Below, piece after piece: positions 15,797-27,661 of a stretch of 33,530 nt of DNA. Source of the stretch: Gammaproteobacteria bacterium (GTDB lineage: Bacteria; Pseudomonadota; Gammaproteobacteria; Burkholderiales; Rhodocyclaceae). The stretch covers positions 1-33,530 of the forward strand of contig JARFTX010000039.1 of NCBI GenBank assembly GCA_029289265.1. Reading direction: 5' to 3'. Positions within the stretch are counted from its first letter, which is position 1; every line of letters begins with the position of its first letter. The position numbers and the translations under genes were made by a program. The notes under the pieces were generated by a model. The model searched no databases, was not told the DNA's origin, and worked only from the letters and a program-made list of their open reading frames with translations.

Positions 15797-16905
15797 GCGG
15801 AGTCGTCGGCCCGGTTGGCGGCCGGCGACCCGGCGAACAGCGCGTCGACGAATTCGCGGGCCCGGAAGGGCTGCAGGTCGTCGATGCCTTCGCCCACGCC
15901 GATGAAGCGCAGCGGCTTGGGCGCCTGCCGGGCGATCGCGGCGATCACCCCACCCTTGGCGGTGCCGTCGAGCTTGGTCACGACCAGGCCCGTGACGCCG
16001 ATCGCGGCGTCAAAGGCGCGCACCTGGGCGAGCGCGTTCTGGCCGATGTTGGCGTCGAGCACCAGCAGCACCTCGTGCGGGCCGGTCGGGTCGGCCTTGG
16101 CGATCACGCGCCGGACCTTGGCGATCTCTTCCATCAGGTTCGACTGCGTCGGCAGTCGCCCGGCCGTGTCGGCGAGCACGACGTCGATGCCACGGGCTCG
16201 CGCGGCGTTGATCGCGTCGTAGATCACGGCCGCGGCGTCGCCCCCGTCCTGCGCGATCACGGTCACGTTGTTGCGCTCGCCCCAGGTGGTGAGCTGCTCG
16301 CGCGCCGCGGCGCGGAAGGTGTCGCCCGCCGCGAGCAGCACGCTCTTGCCCTGGTTCTGGAAGTGGCGTGCGAGCTTGCCGATCGAGGTCGTCTTGCCGG
16401 CGCCATTGACGCCCGCGATCATGATGATGAAGGGCTTGTGGCCGCTCGCGTCGAGCGGCCGCTCGAGCGGATGCAGGATCTCGTAGAGGCCGTCGGCAAG
16501 CGCCTGCTGAAGCTGCGCGGCACTCTCGAGCCCGTCGCGCTTCCAGCGCCGACGCAGGTCGTCGATCAGGTGCGACGTCGCCTCGACGCCGCAATCGGCC
16601 ATCAAGAGCGTCATCTCCAGCTCCTCGAGCAACTCCTCGTCGATGCGGCGCCGCCCGAACAGGCCTGCCAGGCCGCTGCCGAACTGCTGGCGGGTACGGC
16701 TCAGGCCGGCCTTGAGGCGCTCGGCCCAGGAGCGCTTGGACGCGGCCGGTGCCGAAATCGGAGCCGGAGGCTGGGCGGCGGTCGGCGCCGCCTGGGCTGC
16801 GGGGTCGGCCCCGACCTCGGTCGGTTCGGCGGGACTCGGGGGCGGCGCGACATCCGGCTGCTGCGCCGAATCCGGTTTCGGCGACTTCTTCAGGAAACCA
16901 AACAT
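15793..16905 (-). CDS. ftsY: Signal recognition particle receptor FtsY
   Basis: The GTPase that docks the SRP-ribosome complex at the membrane. The protein has 370 residues. It starts MFGFLKKSPK, then a Pro/Ala-rich acidic linker shorter than in E. coli (to about residue 65), then the N domain and G domain. GTPase motifs are GVNGAGKTTSIGKLA, DTAGRLPTQSNLMEE, TKLDGTAKGG and the C-terminal GVGEGIDDLQPF. ATG 16905 is chosen because MFGF is the usual amphipathic start; a longer frame to 16947 adds unconserved residues. The gene is divergent from the M16 peptidase genes. Confidence 0.96.
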   Translation of the reverse strand: MFGFLKKSPKPDSAQQPDVAPPPSPAEPTEVGADPAAQAAPTAAQPPAPISAPAASKRSWAERLKAGLSRTRQQFGSGLAGLFGRRRIDEELLEELEMTLLMADCGVEATSHLIDDLRRRWKRDGLESAAQLQQALADGLYEILHPLERPLDASGHKPFIIMIAGVNGAGKTTSIGKLARHFQNQGKSVLLAAGDTFRAAAREQLTTWGERNNVTVIAQDGGDAAAVIYDAINAARARGIDVVLADTAGRLPTQSNLMEEIAKVRRVIAKADPTGPHEVLLVLDANIGQNALAQVRAFDAAIGVTGLVVTKLDGTAKGGVIAAIARQAPKPLRFIGVGEGIDDLQPFRAREFVDALFAGSPAANRADDSA

Positions 16906-17056
16906 GGGCACTCGGGTCTGTGAGGAAAACTCGGCGCACGCGGGCACCGAATCGGCATTGACGCTAAGATGCGCCCTTGCCTTGCCGGCAAAGGCCCGAC
17001 GCGGCCGGGGCAGTCAGAACGGCAAGCGCGAATTCTATCAGATGCAGGACATCGCT

Positions 17057-18427
17057 ATGTTTCGACCGATTCTCCGAACCGCGGCCGCGCTGGCGGCCGC
17101 CCTGGCGCTGGCCGCGCCAGCGCAGGCCAACCCGTTCGAGATCACCCTCGACAACGGCCTCGAGGTCATCGTCAAGGAAGACCGGCGCGCCCCGTCGGTC
17201 GTGCACATGCTCTGGTACGGCGTGGGCGCGATGGATGAGCCCGAGGGCGTGTCGGGCATCGCCCACATGCTCGAACACATGATGTTCAAGGGCACGAAGA
17301 ACGTCCCGCCCGGCGAGTTCAACCGCCGCGTCGCAGCCGTGGGCGGACGCGACAACGCCTTCACCGGCCGCGACTACACGGCCTACTTCCAGCAGATCCC
17401 GCCCGAGCACCTGGGTGAGATGATGATGCTCGAGGCGGACCGCATGCAGCACCTCGTGATCGTCGACGAGCTCTTCTTCCCCGAGGTCGAGGTGGTCAAG
17501 GAGGAGCGCCGCCTGCGCACCGACGACAATCCGCGCGCGCTGGTCTATGAGCAGCTCATGGCGACCGCCTTCCAGGCCCACCCCTACCGCCGCCCGATCA
17601 TCGGCTGGATGCCCGACATCGAGGCTTACCGGCCCGACGACGCGCGCGACTGGCACCGCAACTGGTACGTGCCCAACAACGCACGCCTGGTGGTGGTCGG
17701 CGACGTCGACCACCGCGAGGTCTTCGAGCTCGCGCGCACGCACTACGGCCCGATCCCCGCGCGCGAGATGCCGATCCGGCGCATCGCCAACGAGCCGGCC
17801 CAACTGGGCCCGCGCCAGAGCATCGTGCGTGCGCCCGCCGAGCTTCCCTACATCGCGCTGGCCTGGCGCGTGCCCAGCCTGCGCGATCCGGTGGCCGATC
17901 GCGACCCCTATGCGCTCGAAGTCCTCGCATCGATTCTCGACGGCTACGACGGTGCGCGACTCAACCGCCGGCTGGTGCGCGAGCAGCAGATCGCCGTATC
18001 GGCCGGGGCGAGCTACTCCGGCACCGGGCGCGGCCCGTCACTGTTCTTCCTCGATGCCTCGCCGGCCGCCGGGCGCACCGCCGCGGAGGTCGAGACGGCG
18101 CTCCTGGCCGAGCTTGCCCGCATCCAGCAGGACGGCATCGCCGAGGACGAGCTGCGCCGGGTCAAGACACAGACCGTCGCCTCCCAGGTGTTCAAGCGCG
18201 ACTCGCTGATGGGACAGGCGATGGAGATCGGTTTCCTCGCGTCGACCGGGCTTTCGTGGCGCGACGAGGAGGCGTTGCTCGAAGGCATCCGGCGCGTGAC
18301 GGCCGACGAGGTCCAGGACGTCGCGCGACGTTACTTCTCGGACACGACGCTCACCCGCGCCGTACTCGAACCGCTGCCCCTCGACGGCGCGCCGCGCCCG
18401 CAGCCCTCTCCCGCACTTCGGCACTGA
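17057..18427 (+). CDS. M16-family zinc metallopeptidase, catalytic subunit
   Basis: A 456-residue periplasmic or envelope-associated peptidase of the pitrilysin/processing-peptidase family. The signal peptide is MFRPILRTAAALAAALALAA ending PAQA. The inverted zinc motif is HMLEH (H70, E73, H74), with the third ligand E150 in VVKEERR. Two M16 half-domains are present. ATG 17057 is preferred because AGGA at 17046-17049 lies seven bases before it. The in-frame ATG at 17042 has no ribosome-binding site and would add MQDIA before the signal peptide. Nine bases separate it from its inactive partner. The substrate is unknown. Confidence 0.9.
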   Translation: MFRPILRTAAALAAALALAAPAQANPFEITLDNGLEVIVKEDRRAPSVVHMLWYGVGAMDEPEGVSGIAHMLEHMMFKGTKNVPPGEFNRRVAAVGGRDNAFTGRDYTAYFQQIPPEHLGEMMMLEADRMQHLVIVDELFFPEVEVVKEERRLRTDDNPRALVYEQLMATAFQAHPYRRPIIGWMPDIEAYRPDDARDWHRNWYVPNNARLVVVGDVDHREVFELARTHYGPIPAREMPIRRIANEPAQLGPRQSIVRAPAELPYIALAWRVPSLRDPVADRDPYALEVLASILDGYDGARLNRRLVREQQIAVSAGASYSGTGRGPSLFFLDASPAAGRTAAEVETALLAELARIQQDGIAEDELRRVKTQTVASQVFKRDSLMGQAMEIGFLASTGLSWRDEEALLEGIRRVTADEVQDVARRYFSDTTLTRAVLEPLPLDGAPRPQPSPALRH

Positions 18428-18436
18428 GATCCCGCC

Positions 18437-20828
<2,392 letters not shown>

Positions 20829-20838
20829 ATCAGTGTGA

Positions 20839-21108
<270 letters not shown>

Positions 21109-21110
21109 TA

Positions 21111-21126
21111 GCGGCCCACCGGCCGC
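21111..21126. terminator. GC hairpin after the ferredoxin gene
   Basis: GCGGCC-CACC-GGCCGC begins two bases after the ferredoxin stop codon. A second GGCCGG-rich fold follows at about 21138-21163. No T-run is present, so termination is plausible but unproven. Confidence 0.4.
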
Positions 21127-21179
21127 CGAGCTCGACCCGGCCGGCCGGCGAAAGGACCGGCCGCCACGCACCACCCCCC

Positions 21180-21209
21180 AGCCGCAGGCGGTCTACGCTG
21201 CCTGCGGCT
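21180..21209. terminator. 10-bp hairpin at the end of the dynamin-like gene
   Basis: AGCCGCAGGC (21180-21189) and GCCTGCGGCT (21200-21209) form a perfect 10-bp stem with a ten-base loop that includes the TAG stop of the GTPase gene. It faces the ferredoxin hairpin in a convergent gap and could serve either strand. Confidence 0.45.
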
Positions 21210-23166
21210 CGGGCGATTCCAGTTGCTCGGGACCGAAATCCACTACGCCGAGCGCCGTCTGGATATCGATCTCCAGCGCGGCGAGTTCGTCCAGTTGCGC
21301 GAGCAGCACGGCTTCGCTCTGCTTCAGCTCCTCGACGCGATCTTCGAGCGTGTCGGTCGCCTGGTGGATGCGCTTGACGCTCTCCAGCCGGCGCTTCAAC
21401 TGGAGCTGATACTCGCGCACCTGAGTCTCCAGCGGCGACATCACGGCGCGCAGCCACAGGGTGACGTCCCGGTTTGCCAACTCGAACGTGCGCCGCGCCT
21501 GCACCGCGACCGTCTCGAAGAACTTCTGTGTCAGGACGTGCTTCTCCGTCGTCACCAGCGTCAGCGCGGTGTTGATCTGACGGTTGAAGGCCTGCTCGAG
21601 CTTGTCGAGCTCCTTTTCGTAGCGCAGCGTCGAGAACGACTCCGGCGGCGTGAGCTTGAGCCCGTGCTCGACGCTGAACCGCTTGTACATGGTGTCGAGC
21701 ATCGCCGTGATCTCGCCGATCTCGGTGGTCGAGCGGGCGAGATTGTCGCGCAGGTTCTCGAAATAGGCCTCCATCGCCTGCCGCAGCCCGCGCGAGAACG
21801 ACGATTCGAGCATCGCCTCGCGGGTGCGCCGCGTCTGGTCGCGCAGCGCGTCCATGCCGAGGTGGGCGAGCAGCTTGTTCGTGAGCGACGAGAACACCGT
21901 GCGCACCGCGTAGTAGGTCTGCAGCCCCTGCTCGAACTCGGTCTTTTCGCTGCGGATCTTGCGCATCATGTATTCGATGACACTCTGATTCTTGCCGCGC
22001 AGGTCGGTCAGTTCCTGAAGCTGCTCGCGCAGACCCCGCAGGCGCGCGTCCAGCAGAGCGCGCGTCTGCGCGATCAGATCGCCGGTCTCGTCGAGCGTGC
22101 GCTCGCGGATGATGTCCTGCTTGGTCGGCAGCAGGTCGTCTGTGAGCGCGCGCTCGAGCTCGCCGATCCGGCTGCGGGCGACCAGCGCCGCGTCGCCCTG
22201 GATGCGCCCGACCAGGCCCTTCTGGGCGGACACCGGGAAGACGTTCGTCTCCGGCACGTCCAGCGTGGCCGCGACGGTCGTGACCTGACGGCTGATCTCG
22301 CCCGCGATGCGCGCATCGTCGCGCAGGCCGTCCCACAGCCCGTCGATCTTGTTGAGCACGACGATTCGGCCCTTCGCCGACTTGCCCTTGGCGGCAGGCA
22401 CATACTCGCGCCACATCGCCAGGTCGCTCTGCGTCACACCGGTATCGGCGGCGAGGATGAACAGCACGATGTGCGCGTTGGGAAGCAACGAGAGCGTCAG
22501 CTCCGGCTCAGCACCGATCGCGTTGAGACCCGGCGTATCGAGCACGATCAACCCTTGCTCGAGCAGCGGGTGGCGGAACTGGATCACGGCATGGCGCCAC
22601 GCGGGCACCTCGACCATGCCCGCAGCGTCGGGCTTTAGCCCGGTTTCGCCGCGCGGATCGATGCTGAAGCCGAGCCGCTCGCTTTCGTCCTGGCCGATGC
22701 GCTCGACCTCGCCGACGCGGGCGAGCGCCTGCTGCAGAGCGGTCACGGAATCGCCCTCGAGCGGCTCGATGTGCCAGTGCTCGGGATACTGCTTGAGTTC
22801 GCTCACGCTGGCGTTGGTCTGGCGCGTGCGAATCGGCAGTAACCGGATCTCCGGCCGCGCCCCCGGCGTCCACTGCAGCTCGGTCGGGCACATGGTGGTG
22901 CGCCCCGCGCTGGAAGGCAGCACGCGATCGCCGAAATCCGAAAAGAAGATGGCGTTGATGAGTTCCGACTTGCCGCGCGAGAACTCGGCGACGAAGGCCA
23001 CCGTGAGCTTGTCCTCGTGCAACCGGTCGATCACGTACTGGAGCCGCAGATCGCCCTGCGCGTCACCGATCTCGTTGCGGTCCAGCCAACGCCGCAGGCG
23101 CCCGACCGCCTCGGCGGCGCCTTCGCGCCAGTGGCTGTATGCGGTGAACTGGTCAACCAGGCCCAT
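21193..23166 (-). CDS. Bacterial dynamin-like GTPase
   Basis: A 657-residue protein of the dynamin superfamily, likely membrane-associated and self-assembling; the role is unknown. The GTPase domain occupies about 50-330. The P-loop reads AEFSRGKS (60-67), with the usual first Gly replaced by Ala but K66-S67 kept. G2 lies in GRTTMCPTEL, G3 is DTPGLNAIG and G4 is NKIDG. The C-terminal half is helical with heptad-like stretches (LKRRLESVKRIHQATDTLE), and the end is Gln/Glu-rich. No transmembrane helix is obvious. ATG 23166 is preferred over the longer start at 23184 because GAGG sits five bases upstream of it and nothing precedes 23184. Confidence 0.85.
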   Translation of the reverse strand: MGLVDQFTAYSHWREGAAEAVGRLRRWLDRNEIGDAQGDLRLQYVIDRLHEDKLTVAFVAEFSRGKSELINAIFFSDFGDRVLPSSAGRTTMCPTELQWTPGARPEIRLLPIRTRQTNASVSELKQYPEHWHIEPLEGDSVTALQQALARVGEVERIGQDESERLGFSIDPRGETGLKPDAAGMVEVPAWRHAVIQFRHPLLEQGLIVLDTPGLNAIGAEPELTLSLLPNAHIVLFILAADTGVTQSDLAMWREYVPAAKGKSAKGRIVVLNKIDGLWDGLRDDARIAGEISRQVTTVAATLDVPETNVFPVSAQKGLVGRIQGDAALVARSRIGELERALTDDLLPTKQDIIRERTLDETGDLIAQTRALLDARLRGLREQLQELTDLRGKNQSVIEYMMRKIRSEKTEFEQGLQTYYAVRTVFSSLTNKLLAHLGMDALRDQTRRTREAMLESSFSRGLRQAMEAYFENLRDNLARSTTEIGEITAMLDTMYKRFSVEHGLKLTPPESFSTLRYEKELDKLEQAFNRQINTALTLVTTEKHVLTQKFFETVAVQARRTFELANRDVTLWLRAVMSPLETQVREYQLQLKRRLESVKRIHQATDTLEDRVEELKQSEAVLLAQLDELAALEIDIQTALGVVDFGPEQLESPEPQAA

Positions 23167-23327
23167 GATCGCCTCGCTCTCCATACGGCCCGAGGATGTC
23201 GGGCATTGAATATTCCATACAGCGCGAGCATACCGCCGAATGCCCTTGAATCCAATGGATGCCGCGCCCCCGCATGACGGACGGCAATGCCGCGACGACA
23301 GGCGAGATGCCGCTCCGCTCTATCGGC

Positions 23328-24146
23328 TCAGCGACGCCGCTGGCAGCGCGGGCACCAGTAGGTTGCGCGCTGGCCGACGCGCGCGCTTTCGATCGGTGTT
23401 CCACACAGGCGGCACGGCTCGCCGCCACGCCCGTAGACGAAATACTGCTGCTGAAAGTAACCCGGCCGGCCGTCGCTGCCGACGAAATCGCGTAGCGTGC
23501 TGCCGCCTGCGACGATTGCCGCGCGCAGTGTCTCGCGCAGCGATTCGGCCAGGCGCGCGCAGCGCCGCGGCCCCAACGTGCCGGCCGGCGTGAGCGGATG
23601 AATGCGCGCCCGGAAAAGGCTCTCCGATGCATAGATGTTGCCGACGCCGACGACCCGATGTGCATCCATCAGGGCCTGCTTGACCGCCACCCCGGTGCCC
23701 TGCAGGGCACGTTGCAGCGCCGCCCCGTCGAACCCCTCGGCGAGCGGCTCGGGCCCGAGCCGCGCGAGCAATGGATGGGCGAGCCCGTCGCCCGCCTGCC
23801 ACAACACCAGGCCGAAGCGGCGCGGGTCGCGCAGGCGCAGCGCCTGCGCGCCGAACACCACGTCCACGTGATCGTGAAGCCCTGGCGGTGCGTGCGCATC
23901 GACCACGCGCAGGCTGCCCGACATGCCGAGGTGGATGATCAAGCTTCCCGCGTCGACATCGAGCAGCAGGTATTTGCCGCGTCGGCGCACGTCGAGCACG
24001 CGCCGCCCGACCAGTCGCCCTCCCAGGTCGTCGGGCACGGGATGGCGCAGGCGGGCGTTGCGCACCGTCAGGTCCGTGACGACGCGATCGACGACGTGCG
24101 GCCGGATGCCGCTGCGGGTCGTCTCGACCTCGGGCAGTTCAGGCAT
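23328..24146 (-). CDS. mutM: Formamidopyrimidine-DNA glycosylase (Fpg/MutM)
   Basis: Removes 8-oxoguanine and other oxidised purines and cleaves the abasic site. The protein has 272 residues. The N-terminus PELPEVETT supplies the catalytic proline (P2 after Met removal) and E3; K58 is in RRRGKYLLL. The helix-two-turn-helix region includes [13 protein letters not shown]. The zinc finger has C245, C248, C265 and C268 at the C-terminus. ATG 24146 has GGAGG at 24157-24153 six bases upstream. A longer frame adds only MR. Confidence 0.96.
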   Translation of the reverse strand: MPELPEVETTRSGIRPHVVDRVVTDLTVRNARLRHPVPDDLGGRLVGRRVLDVRRRGKYLLLDVDAGSLIIHLGMSGSLRVVDAHAPPGLHDHVDVVFGAQALRLRDPRRFGLVLWQAGDGLAHPLLARLGPEPLAEGFDGAALQRALQGTGVAVKQALMDAHRVVGVGNIYASESLFRARIHPLTPAGTLGPRRCARLAESLRETLRAAIVAGGSTLRDFVGSDGRPGYFQQQYFVYGRGGEPCRLCGTPIESARVGQRATYWCPRCQRRR

Positions 24147-24205
24147 CCTCACCCTCCGTCATGGCCGGGGCGCTCCGCACCGCGCTTGCCCAGCACGGGC
24201 GAAAG

Positions 24206-24214
24206 TGCATAACA
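24206..24214 (-). promoter_or_regulatory. Possible extended -10 of mutM
   Basis: On the minus strand TGTTATGCA (24214-24206) resembles an extended -10 element (TGnTAT...) about 60 bases before the mutM ATG. No -35 is apparent. The rest of the ~200-base divergent gap to the TPR gene shows no stronger signal. Confidence 0.28.
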
Positions 24215-24343
24215 TCGGGCGAACGGATCGTGCGTTTCGCTCTCCAATGCTTCGGACCGGCCTGCCGCTTCGGCCGCGCAGCCAGGAACAGGCAGCGATT
24301 CTTGCCCCCGACGCATTGCGAATCCCCCATTGGGCCATCACAC

Positions 24344-26050
24344 ATGAAAATGAAACTCTCCACGCTTGCGACCGGGTTCGGCATGGCGCTCGCATTTGTG
24401 CTGCTGCCGGCGTCGCACGCAAGCGAGGCGTCGCCCGAGCAGGCCGCGCTGCCCGCCCAAGCGCTCACACCGGAGATCCTCTACACCGTGCTGCTCGGCG
24501 AGATCGCCGGCGCGCGAGGCGAGATCGGCATCGCCGTCGAAGCCTATCTGCAAATGGCACGACGCACCAGAGATCCGCGCATCGCGCGGCGTGCCACCGA
24601 AATCGCGCTGTTTGCCCGCCACGGCGAAGCCGCCACCGAGGCCGCCCGCATCTGGGTCGAGGCCGATCCCGCCTCGGAGGATGCCCGTCGGGTGCTCGCC
24701 AGCGTTCTCGCCAGCAGCGGCGACCGGCTCAACGAGATCCAGATCCACCTTGCTCGCATCCTCGCCACCAACCCGGACCAACTCGAGCAAAACCTGCTCG
24801 GCCTGCACCGGGCACTGGCCCGGGTGCCCGACCGGGCAACCGTGCGGTCCATCGTCGAGCGTCTGACCGAGCCCTATCTGGAAGAGCCCGCCGCGCATTT
24901 CGCCCGCGCCCAGGCGGCGATCGCAACCGAGGATTCGCTCGCGGCGCTGGCTGCGATCGACAGCGGCCTCGCGCTGCGCCCCGGCTGGGAGCCGGCCGTG
25001 CTGTTCAAGTCCCAGATCCTGGTCCAGATGGGTGCCGTGCTCGACGCACTGGCCGTGCTGCGCGGCCAACTTGCCGACCACCCGGACAGCCGCAACACTC
25101 GACTCACCTACGCCCGCACGCTGGTGTCGGCGCAGGATTTTCCCGCGGCGCGCGTGGAGTTCCAGAAGCTGCTCGACGCGACGCCCGACGACCGCGACCT
25201 GATCTATGCGGTGGCGCTCGTCTCGGCGCAGGTCGGCGACCTGGATGCGGCGGTGCCGCTGTTCAAGCGGGCGCTTGCCGCCGGGCACCCCGAGGCCGAC
25301 GGCATCCGCCTCAACCTCGGCAACATCGCCGAGCGTCGCGCGCAGCCCGACGAGGCGCGCCGCTGGTACGGCGAGATCGAGTCCGGTCAGCATTACTTCG
25401 AGGCGCAGGTGCGGATCGCCACCCTGATCGCCCGCACCGGCGACGTCGACCGTGCGCGCGAGCATCTCCATTCGATCGAGGTCGATGAACAACATTACCG
25501 CCAGATTCTGCTGGCCGAGACCATGCTGCTGCGCAATGCCAAACGCTACGCCGAAGCGCTCGGCCTCATCGACAGCGCCCTACGCGAGAACCCCGGCGAC
25601 CCCGAACTGCTCTACGAGTCCGCGATGCTCGCCGAGCGGCTCGACCGCATCGACATCATGGAGGCGCGCCTGCGCGATCTGATCGCGCGCGCACCGGAGC
25701 ACGCGCACGCGTACAACGCTCTGGGCTACACGCTTGCCGACCGGGGGCTGCGCATCGACGAGGCGGAGGCGCTCATCGCGCGGGCGCTGGAGCTCGCCCC
25801 GGACGATCCCTTCATCCTCGACAGCATGGGCTGGGTGCGCTTTCGCCGCAACGACGCCGAAGGGGCGCTCGAGCACCTCGAACGCGCGTATACGCTGCGC
25901 AAGGACCCCGAGATCGCCGCGCATCTCGGCGAAGTGCTGTGGTCGCTCGACCGTCGTGACGAGGCCCGCAGCATCTGGGACGAAGCCCTGCAGATGTTCC
26001 CCGACAACGAACCGCTGAACGAAACCATGGGGCGCTTCCTCGACCGATGA
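24344..26050 (+). CDS. TPR-repeat envelope protein
   Basis: A 568-residue protein with a signal peptide (about 1-24, ending in ASHAS). Successive helix-turn-helix tetratricopeptide-like repeats fill almost the whole length; clear examples are ALAAIDSGLALRPGWEPAV, AEALGLIDSALRENPGDPEL and AHAYNALGYTLADRG followed by IDEAEALIARALELAPDDP. Such proteins act as periplasmic scaffolds. As I recall it, this one sits upstream of lolB in many betaproteobacteria and may help outer-membrane assembly, but I cannot name a partner. ATG 24344 begins MKMKLST; an ATG two codons later is equally possible. It overlaps lolB by four bases. Confidence 0.88.
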   Translation: MKMKLSTLATGFGMALAFVLLPASHASEASPEQAALPAQALTPEILYTVLLGEIAGARGEIGIAVEAYLQMARRTRDPRIARRATEIALFARHGEAATEAARIWVEADPASEDARRVLASVLASSGDRLNEIQIHLARILATNPDQLEQNLLGLHRALARVPDRATVRSIVERLTEPYLEEPAAHFARAQAAIATEDSLAALAAIDSGLALRPGWEPAVLFKSQILVQMGAVLDALAVLRGQLADHPDSRNTRLTYARTLVSAQDFPAARVEFQKLLDATPDDRDLIYAVALVSAQVGDLDAAVPLFKRALAAGHPEADGIRLNLGNIAERRAQPDEARRWYGEIESGQHYFEAQVRIATLIARTGDVDRAREHLHSIEVDEQHYRQILLAETMLLRNAKRYAEALGLIDSALRENPGDPELLYESAMLAERLDRIDIMEARLRDLIARAPEHAHAYNALGYTLADRGLRIDEAEALIARALELAPDDPFILDSMGWVRFRRNDAEGALEHLERAYTLRKDPEIAAHLGEVLWSLDRRDEARSIWDEALQMFPDNEPLNETMGRFLDR

Positions 26051-26652
26051 TCCGCATCTCCTCCAATTCCGGCGCCCAGGCACTCGCCGTCGCCGCCCTC
26101 GTCGCGACCCTGTCGGGCTGCGCCGCCCTGGTGCCCGACACGGGCGCCGTCCCTGCCGCCGCGATCGAAGCGCGCGAACCGGTGGCGGCTTTCGAGCTCG
26201 AAGGGCGCATGGCCGCTGCGGACGGCGAGCGCGCGGCGAGCGGTCCCGTGCATTGGGTGCACTCGCCGACCGGCGATCAGTGGACCCTCTTCAGCCCGCT
26301 CGGACAAATCGTCGGGCAACTCGTCAGCACGCCGAGCGGCGCGATCGCGCTGACCGCGGACGGGCGGCGCATCACCGGCGACAACGTCGAGACGCTGCTG
26401 CCGGAACTGCTGGGCCTGCCGGCGCCGGTTCGCGGGCTTGCCCACTGGGTTCAGGCCGCGCCGCGCGAAGGGGCGACCGTCTTGCAGCGCGACCGGTTCG
26501 GTCGGCCGGCGAGAATCTCCGACGCGGGCTGGATCGTCGATTATCACGAATACGCCGACGAGGACCCGCTGGCACCGCCACGCCGCATCGACGCCAGCTG
26601 GGGCGAGGCCCGCATCCGCCTCATCATCGACCAGTGGATTCCGCGTCCGTGA
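26047..26652 (+). CDS. lolB: Outer membrane lipoprotein receptor LolB
   Basis: Receives lipoproteins from LolA and inserts them into the outer membrane. The protein has 201 residues. The lipobox is LSGC with C25. The beta-sheet core shows FELEGRMAAADG, GPVHWVHSP, WTLFSPLGQIVGQL and the C-terminal PRRIDASWGEARIRLIID, typical of LolB. The start overlaps the TPR gene and the TGA overlaps the GTG start of ispE. The lolB-ispE order is conserved in beta- and gammaproteobacteria. Confidence 0.92.
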   Translation: MIRISSNSGAQALAVAALVATLSGCAALVPDTGAVPAAAIEAREPVAAFELEGRMAAADGERAASGPVHWVHSPTGDQWTLFSPLGQIVGQLVSTPSGAIALTADGRRITGDNVETLLPELLGLPAPVRGLAHWVQAAPREGATVLQRDRFGRPARISDAGWIVDYHEYADEDPLAPPRRIDASWGEARIRLIIDQWIPRP

Positions 26653-27491
26653 CGCGGCTCGACCGGTGCCCCGCGCCGGCCAAGCTCAACCTGTTCCTGC
26701 ACGTCGTGGGGCGCCGCGCCGACGGCTATCACCTTCTGCAGAGTGCCTTCCGGCTGGTCGACCTGGCCGACCTGCTGTCATTCTCCCTGCGCGAGGACGG
26801 CCGGATCGTGCGCAGTTCGCACGTGCCCGGCGTCGCGCCCGAGGCTGACCTGTGCGTGCGCGCGGCACGCCTGCTGCAGGCCGAGACGGGTTGCCGGCTG
26901 GGCGTGGATATCGAGATCGACAAGCGGCTGCCGATGGGCGGCGGACTCGGGGGCGGAAGCTCGGATGCAGCGACCACGCTGATCGCACTCAACCGCTTGT
27001 GGGGCACCGATCTGAGCCGCGCGGAACTCGCCACGCTGGGGCTGCGCCTCGGGGCCGACGTCCCCTTCTTCATTTTCGGCGCGGACGCCTTCGTCGAGGG
27101 CGTGGGCGAGCGCCTGCAACCGCTCGGGCTGCAGCCCGCCCGCTATGTGATCGTCGCCCCGCCGGTCTCCGTGCCGACCGCCGAAATTTTCGCGGCGCAG
27201 GAGTTGACGCGCGATACCGAAGCCATCAGAATCTCGGACTTCGCTGAGAACCGCACGCGCAATGACCTGCAGCCGGTCGCGTGCGCGCGGTATCCGGAAG
27301 TCGGGGAAGCCGTCCGGTGGCTGGGGCAATACGCTCCGGCAAGAATGACGGGTTCGGGCGCGTGCGTGTTCGCACAAGTCGACGACGAAGCGGTCGCGCG
27401 GCAGATCGTGCGCGATTGCCCGACGCAGTGGCAGGCATGGGCGGTCGCAAGCTTGGCGCGGCATCCGCTCCACGACTGGCTTCGGGGATAG
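26649..27491 (+). CDS. ispE: 4-diphosphocytidyl-2-C-methyl-D-erythritol kinase
   Basis: Phosphorylates CDP-methylerythritol in the MEP isoprenoid pathway. The protein has 280 residues (E. coli 283). The N-terminal PAPAKLNLFLHVVGRRADGY holds the conserved K12. The GHMP ATP loop PMGGGLGGGSSDAA is at about 95-108. LGADVPFFIFG and MTGSGACVF are also family motifs. The start is GTG 26649, overlapping the lolB stop (GTGA); no ATG is available before the conserved lysine. Confidence 0.95.
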   Translation: MTRLDRCPAPAKLNLFLHVVGRRADGYHLLQSAFRLVDLADLLSFSLREDGRIVRSSHVPGVAPEADLCVRAARLLQAETGCRLGVDIEIDKRLPMGGGLGGGSSDAATTLIALNRLWGTDLSRAELATLGLRLGADVPFFIFGADAFVEGVGERLQPLGLQPARYVIVAPPVSVPTAEIFAAQELTRDTEAIRISDFAENRTRNDLQPVACARYPEVGEAVRWLGQYAPARMTGSGACVFAQVDDEAVARQIVRDCPTQWQAWAVASLARHPLHDWLRG

Positions 27492-27505
27492 CGAGACAGG
27501 TTTCT

Positions 27506-27582
27506 TGGGGAGTCGCCAAGTCGGTTAAGGCACCGGATTTTGATTCCGGCATTCGAGGGTTCGAATCCTTCCTCCCCAGCCA
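27506..27582 (+). tRNA. tRNA-Gln (anticodon TTG)
   Basis: The 77 bases including an encoded CCA fold as a tRNA. The acceptor stem is TGGGGAG / CTCCCCA. The anticodon stem CCGGA/TCCGG encloses the loop TTTTGAT with anticodon TTG at 27540-27542. The T arm is GAGGGTTCGAATCCTTC. It reads CAA, and CAG by wobble. It lies 14 bases after ispE; no separate strong promoter is visible, so it may be co-transcribed. Its position between ispE and prs is conserved in related bacteria. Confidence 0.97.
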
Positions 27583-27590
27583 ATCACGAC

Positions 27591-27620
27591 GGGCAGGCCA
27601 CGGCCTGCCCGCTTTGCTTT
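27591..27620 (+). terminator. Strong hairpin after tRNA-Gln
   Basis: GGGCAGGCC (27591-27599) pairs perfectly with GGCCTGCCC (27602-27610), with effective loop CACG, followed by the T-rich GCTTTGCTTT. It sits between tRNA-Gln and prs and probably ends the tRNA transcript or attenuates read-through into prs. Confidence 0.65.
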
Positions 27621-27661
27621 GACGCTGGGCACTCTATCCAATCGGCATTGGAGAAACGGTC

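Noticed and set aside
17042-17056. M16 peptidase start at ATG 17042
   Set aside because: No ribosome-binding site precedes it, while AGGA sits seven bases before ATG 17057, which begins a clean signal peptide.
27506-27582. tRNA-Gln as the insertion site of the integrase element
   Set aside because: The tRNA is intact and followed by the conserved prs-rplY-pth-ychF block; the integrase lies 3.7 kb away with housekeeping genes between.
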